Source: PVC group bacterium
GTDB lineage: Bacteria > Verrucomicrobiota > Kiritimatiellia > CAIKKV01 > CAITUY01
Length of the DNA: 64,000 nucleotides
Assembly: GCA_945870225.1 (NCBI GenBank)
Contig: CAMBRF010000001.1
Location: forward strand, 124,001-188,000
Direction of reading: 5' to 3'
A program made the position numbers and the translations under genes. The notes under the pieces were generated by a model that saw only the letters and a program-made list of their open reading frames with translations, searched no databases and was not told the DNA's origin. Positions 61,113-64,000 of this stretch are shown in pieces (the first letter of the stretch is position 1; each line of letters starts with the position of its first letter).

Positions 61113-61802
61113 ATGGTTAAGAAACTCTCGCTGTTGGGTGTGCTGTGCGTGGGTATGATGCTGTGCGGATGCGATGATGATAAGGATGGTTCCGCAAGTG
61201 GATCGGCCAGCGTCAGAGGTGAGGTAACCTATGTGAGTCCGGAATTCGCGCCCGGCGTTGAAGCTGGCGTGAAGGTTGACTTGGTCGGTCCGGTCACCCT
61301 GCATGCGACCTCGGATAGCAAGGGAATCTTCACGTTCAATAACGTGCCGGCCGGGCACTATACGCTAGTGCTGCATGTCAATGGCGGTGAGGCGACCTAC
61401 GAGCTTAATATTGCAGAAGGCAAGGCCGTGGTGTTGGTGCATGTCCGCGTAAACAAGAACGGTTCGGTTACTGTCTACTCCGATGAGGCGGACGCGACCA
61501 ATATTGCCGGAAGCTGGGCGTTCCGCAACACATCCCCCGGGACATCAGCGGAGGAAATGACGATTGTTCAGAATGGTGAGGCCATTTCAGGGACGCTAGG
61601 TAGTCGCATAAGGTTCACCGGCTCAGTCAGTGGAAATTCGGTAGCCTTCAATTTCACCTATACGCCGACTTACTTGGGAATCAAATCAGCCACCGGCACC
61701 ATTAATGATAACGCCGACGGGATGAGTGGGACTTGGACAGACGAAGACGGTCATACGGGGAACTGGACGGCAAATCGGGGCGGCGAATTTGGTGACAGAT
61801 GA
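61113..61802 (+). CDS. tandem lipoprotein paralogue, copy 1
   Basis: MVKKLSLLGVLCVGMMLCGCDDDKD lipobox; CarboxypepD_reg-like TSDSKGIFTFNNVPAGHYTLVLHV; variable C-terminal beta domain. Confidence 0.9.
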   Translation: MVKKLSLLGVLCVGMMLCGCDDDKDGSASGSASVRGEVTYVSPEFAPGVEAGVKVDLVGPVTLHATSDSKGIFTFNNVPAGHYTLVLHVNGGEATYELNIAEGKAVVLVHVRVNKNGSVTVYSDEADATNIAGSWAFRNTSPGTSAEEMTIVQNGEAISGTLGSRIRFTGSVSGNSVAFNFTYTPTYLGIKSATGTINDNADGMSGTWTDEDGHTGNWTANRGGEFGDR

Positions 61803-61872
61803 GCGGTGTCTGACGTTGACGCCGGTTAAATAGAGAAGATGGGCGGATGATAACAAGGAAAGGAAGGTCTAA

Positions 61873-62565
61873 GTGATTAAGAAAGTTTCTCTGTTGGGTG
61901 TTCTTTGTCTGGGCGCAATGTTGTGCGGATGCGATGATGATAACGATGATTCCGCCAAGGGGTCGGCCAGCGTCAAGGGAGAAGTCACCTACGTGAGTCC
62001 GGAGTATGCTCCTGGTGTTGAGGCCGGAGTGAAAGTTGATCTGGTCGGTCCGGTCACCCTGCACGCAACCTCCGATAGCAAGGGAATCTTCACGTTCAAC
62101 AACGTGCCAGCCGGGCACTATACGCTGGTGCTGCATGTCAATGGCGGCGAAGCGACCTACGAGCTTAATATTGCCGAAGGCAAGGCGGTGGTGTTGGTGC
62201 ATGTCCGCGTGAATAAGAACGGTTCGGTTACGGTTTATTCTGATCAGGCTGACGTGGTCAATATCGCTGGTAACTGGGCCTTTCATAACACGACGCCGGG
62301 GATTGTCGAACAGCAGTTGGTGATCAACCAGAACGGTGAATCCATTTCTGGAACCCTGGGCGGCAACCTCCATTTTTCGGGTTCAGTCAGTGGACATTCG
62401 GTATCCATGAATTTCACTTATATTCCCTCAAATGTTCCTTCACCGTGGGTAATCAAGAGCGCCACCGGAACGATCAACGACGACGCTACTGCGATTAGCG
62501 GCACGTGGACTGATTTGGACGGTAATGTCGGGAATTGGTCGGCAACCCGCCATGGGCTCGACTGA
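61873..62565 (+). CDS. tandem lipoprotein paralogue, copy 2 (GTG start)
   Basis: MIKKVSLLGVLCLGAMLCGCDDDNDD; identical central domain to copy 1. Confidence 0.9.
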   Translation: MIKKVSLLGVLCLGAMLCGCDDDNDDSAKGSASVKGEVTYVSPEYAPGVEAGVKVDLVGPVTLHATSDSKGIFTFNNVPAGHYTLVLHVNGGEATYELNIAEGKAVVLVHVRVNKNGSVTVYSDQADVVNIAGNWAFHNTTPGIVEQQLVINQNGESISGTLGGNLHFSGSVSGHSVSMNFTYIPSNVPSPWVIKSATGTINDDATAISGTWTDLDGNVGNWSATRHGLD

Positions 62566-62580
62566 GAAATAGCCACTTAA

Positions 62581-62615
62581 AGCCGCCACCGGATTGCTCC
62601 GGTGGCGGCTTTTTT
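62581..62615 (+). terminator. Rho-independent terminator after lipoprotein copy 2
   Basis: Perfect 13-bp stem AGCCGCCACCGGA-TTGC-TCCGGTGGCGGCT followed by TTTTT. Confidence 0.92.
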
Positions 62616-62693
62616 GTTGTGCATCGCGCATAGAATGTTTCAGTAATAGGTCTCTACAAATATATATTCCTGCATCACCGGGAAGATCTTATT

Positions 62694-62776
62694 ACATCGA
62701 TGTACAGGATAGACAGGATCGTTCGGAGTCCCATTATCTTTCCCAGTTTCATCCTGTATATCCTGTCCATCGATGT
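62694..62776. repeat. long inverted repeat ACATCGATGTACAGGATAGACAGGAT / ATCCTGTATATCCTGTCCATCGATGT
   Basis: 26-nt arms 24/26 complementary, 31-nt spacer; REP/MITE-like. Confidence 0.9.
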
Positions 62777-62866
62777 TAAGCGAATTTCAGACAGCCCCCT
62801 CATCCTCTCCACATTCCAGAAATTAATTTGTCCTGCTCGCATGGCTGGGCCAGCTGTCCTTGATTC

Positions 62867-62896
62867 TTGACGTGATTATGATGCGCAAAGTATAAG
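62867..62896 (+). promoter_or_regulatory. candidate promoter TTGACG-N18-TATAAG of lipoprotein copy 3
   Basis: Same architecture as 61010-61039. Confidence 0.55.
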
Positions 62897-62969
62897 AGGC
62901 ATTAGGAAAAAGCCATGAGCGTTATGCTAGGGTGGCGATAACGGTGGCTTGATGCAAAGGAGGGGTGTT

Positions 62970-63659
62970 ATGGTTAAGAAACTCTCGCTGTTGGGTGTGC
63001 TGTGCATGGGTGTGATGCTATGCGGATGCGACGATGATAAGGATAGTTCTGGCGGCGGATCAGCCAGCGTCAGAGGTGAAGTAACCTATGTGAGCCCTGA
63101 ATTCGCGCCAGGTGTTGAAGCCGGCGTGAAAGTTGATCTGGTCGGTCCGGTTACCCTGCACGCAACCTCGGATAGCAAGGGAATCTTCACGTTCAATAAC
63201 GTGCCGGCCGGGCACTACACGCTGGTGTTGCATGTCAATGGCGGCGAAGCGACCTATGAACTGAATATCGCGGAAGGCAAGGCGGTGGTGTTGGTGCATG
63301 TCCGCGTGAATAAGAACGGTTCGGTTACGGTTTATTCCGATGAAGCTGATGTCAGAAATATTGCGGGAACATGGGCTTTCCGGAATATGACGCCGGGAGT
63401 GCCCGGGTTGGAGATGGTGATCAACCAGAACGGCGAAACCGTTTCGGGAACGCTGGGAAGCAGTCTTCACTTCACGGGGTCAGTCAGCGGAAGCACGGTT
63501 AGTCTCAGTTTTACATATACTCCTTCGCGTTTAACAATTAAGACCGCCACCGGAACGATCAATGATGATGCAACCGCGATCAGTGGGACTTGGACTGATG
63601 AGGATGGCAACGTGGGGAATTGGACGGCAACTCGTGATGGTCTCTCTGATCCCGAGTGA
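62970..63659 (+). CDS. tandem lipoprotein paralogue, copy 3
   Basis: MVKKLSLLGVLCMGVMLCGCDDDKDSSGGG; same central domain. Confidence 0.9.
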   Translation: MVKKLSLLGVLCMGVMLCGCDDDKDSSGGGSASVRGEVTYVSPEFAPGVEAGVKVDLVGPVTLHATSDSKGIFTFNNVPAGHYTLVLHVNGGEATYELNIAEGKAVVLVHVRVNKNGSVTVYSDEADVRNIAGTWAFRNMTPGVPGLEMVINQNGETVSGTLGSSLHFTGSVSGSTVSLSFTYTPSRLTIKTATGTINDDATAISGTWTDEDGNVGNWTATRDGLSDPE

Positions 63660-63675
63660 GTAATCGCCCCTTGCC

Positions 63676-63715
63676 AAAGCCGTCAGCGGCAATCTCCGAT
63701 GGCGGCTTTATTTTA
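63676..63715 (+). terminator. degenerate candidate terminator after copy 3
   Basis: AGCCGTCAGCGG..CCGATGGCGGCT then TTATTTTAT; resembles the perfect stem at 62581. Confidence 0.5.
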
Positions 63716-63755
63716 TGGATGATGGGTGAGGTCTGCAAAAACGAAAGGTCTAAAA

Positions 63756-64000
63756 ATGGTTAAGAAACTTTCACTGTTGGGTGTGCTGTGCGTGGGTATG
63801 ATGCTGTGCGGATGTGATGATGATAAGGACAGTTCCGCAAGTGGATCGGCTAGCGTCAGAGGCGAGGTAACCTATGTGAGCCCGGAATTCGCGCCCGGTG
63901 TTGAAGCCGGCGTGAAGGTTGATCTGGTCGGGCCGGTCACCCTGCATGCGACCTCCGATAGCAAGGGAATCTTCACGTTCAATAACGTGCCAGCCGGACA
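63756..64000 (+). CDS. tandem lipoprotein paralogue, copy 4 (3' truncated by window)
   Basis: ATG GTT AAG AAA CTT TCA CTG TTG GGT ... MLCGCDDDKDSSASGSASVRGEVTYVSPEFAPG..., open to window end. Confidence 0.9.
   Translation, partial: MVKKLSLLGVLCVGMMLCGCDDDKDSSASGSASVRGEVTYVSPEFAPGVEAGVKVDLVGPVTLHATSDSKGIFTFNNVPAG

Noticed and set aside
61113-64000. Array considered as phase-variable recombination cassette system with invertase
   Set aside because: All copies are complete genes in the same orientation with own starts; no recombinase or inverted silent cassettes seen in the window.

Overview
This is a G+C-rich bacterial chromosome segment, densely packed and mostly housekeeping. Gene content (SecA with a long internal insertion, GH42/GH29 glycosidases, bactofilin, NIF-type Fe-S genes, hybrid T4P/T2SS genes) suggests a PVC-superphylum-like organism, but no taxon is proven. 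Recognisable blocks: DEAD-box helicase (5'-truncated), GH42, tRNA-Tyr, ferredoxin-fused etfA with etfB, GH29 fucosidase, a 56-aa 2x[4Fe-4S] ferredoxin missing from the ORF track plus a radical SAM protein, secA-lnt-prfB (prfB needs a +1 programmed frameshift), yicC-gmk-tatD, an FGGY kinase coupled to a PAS histidine kinase and two receivers, an EF-G-like GTPase, yebC-ruvC-ruvA, a heterodimeric ABC exporter, ruvB, lyase/FAD-oxidase/Zn-ADH, argC, bactofilin-parB, nifU-nifS, and a type IV pilus/type II secretion-like cluster (49.3-60.6 kb). The most unusual part is the right edge (61.0-64.0 kb, running off the window). It is a tandem array of at least four paralogous lipoproteins with a protein-invariant middle domain (many synonymous but no amino-acid differences between copies), a variable C-terminal domain, an Asp-rich sequence after the lipobox, and a duplicated promoter/leader region, directly downstream of the pilus/pseudopilin operon. 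No CRISPR array, prophage or IS transposase was seen.
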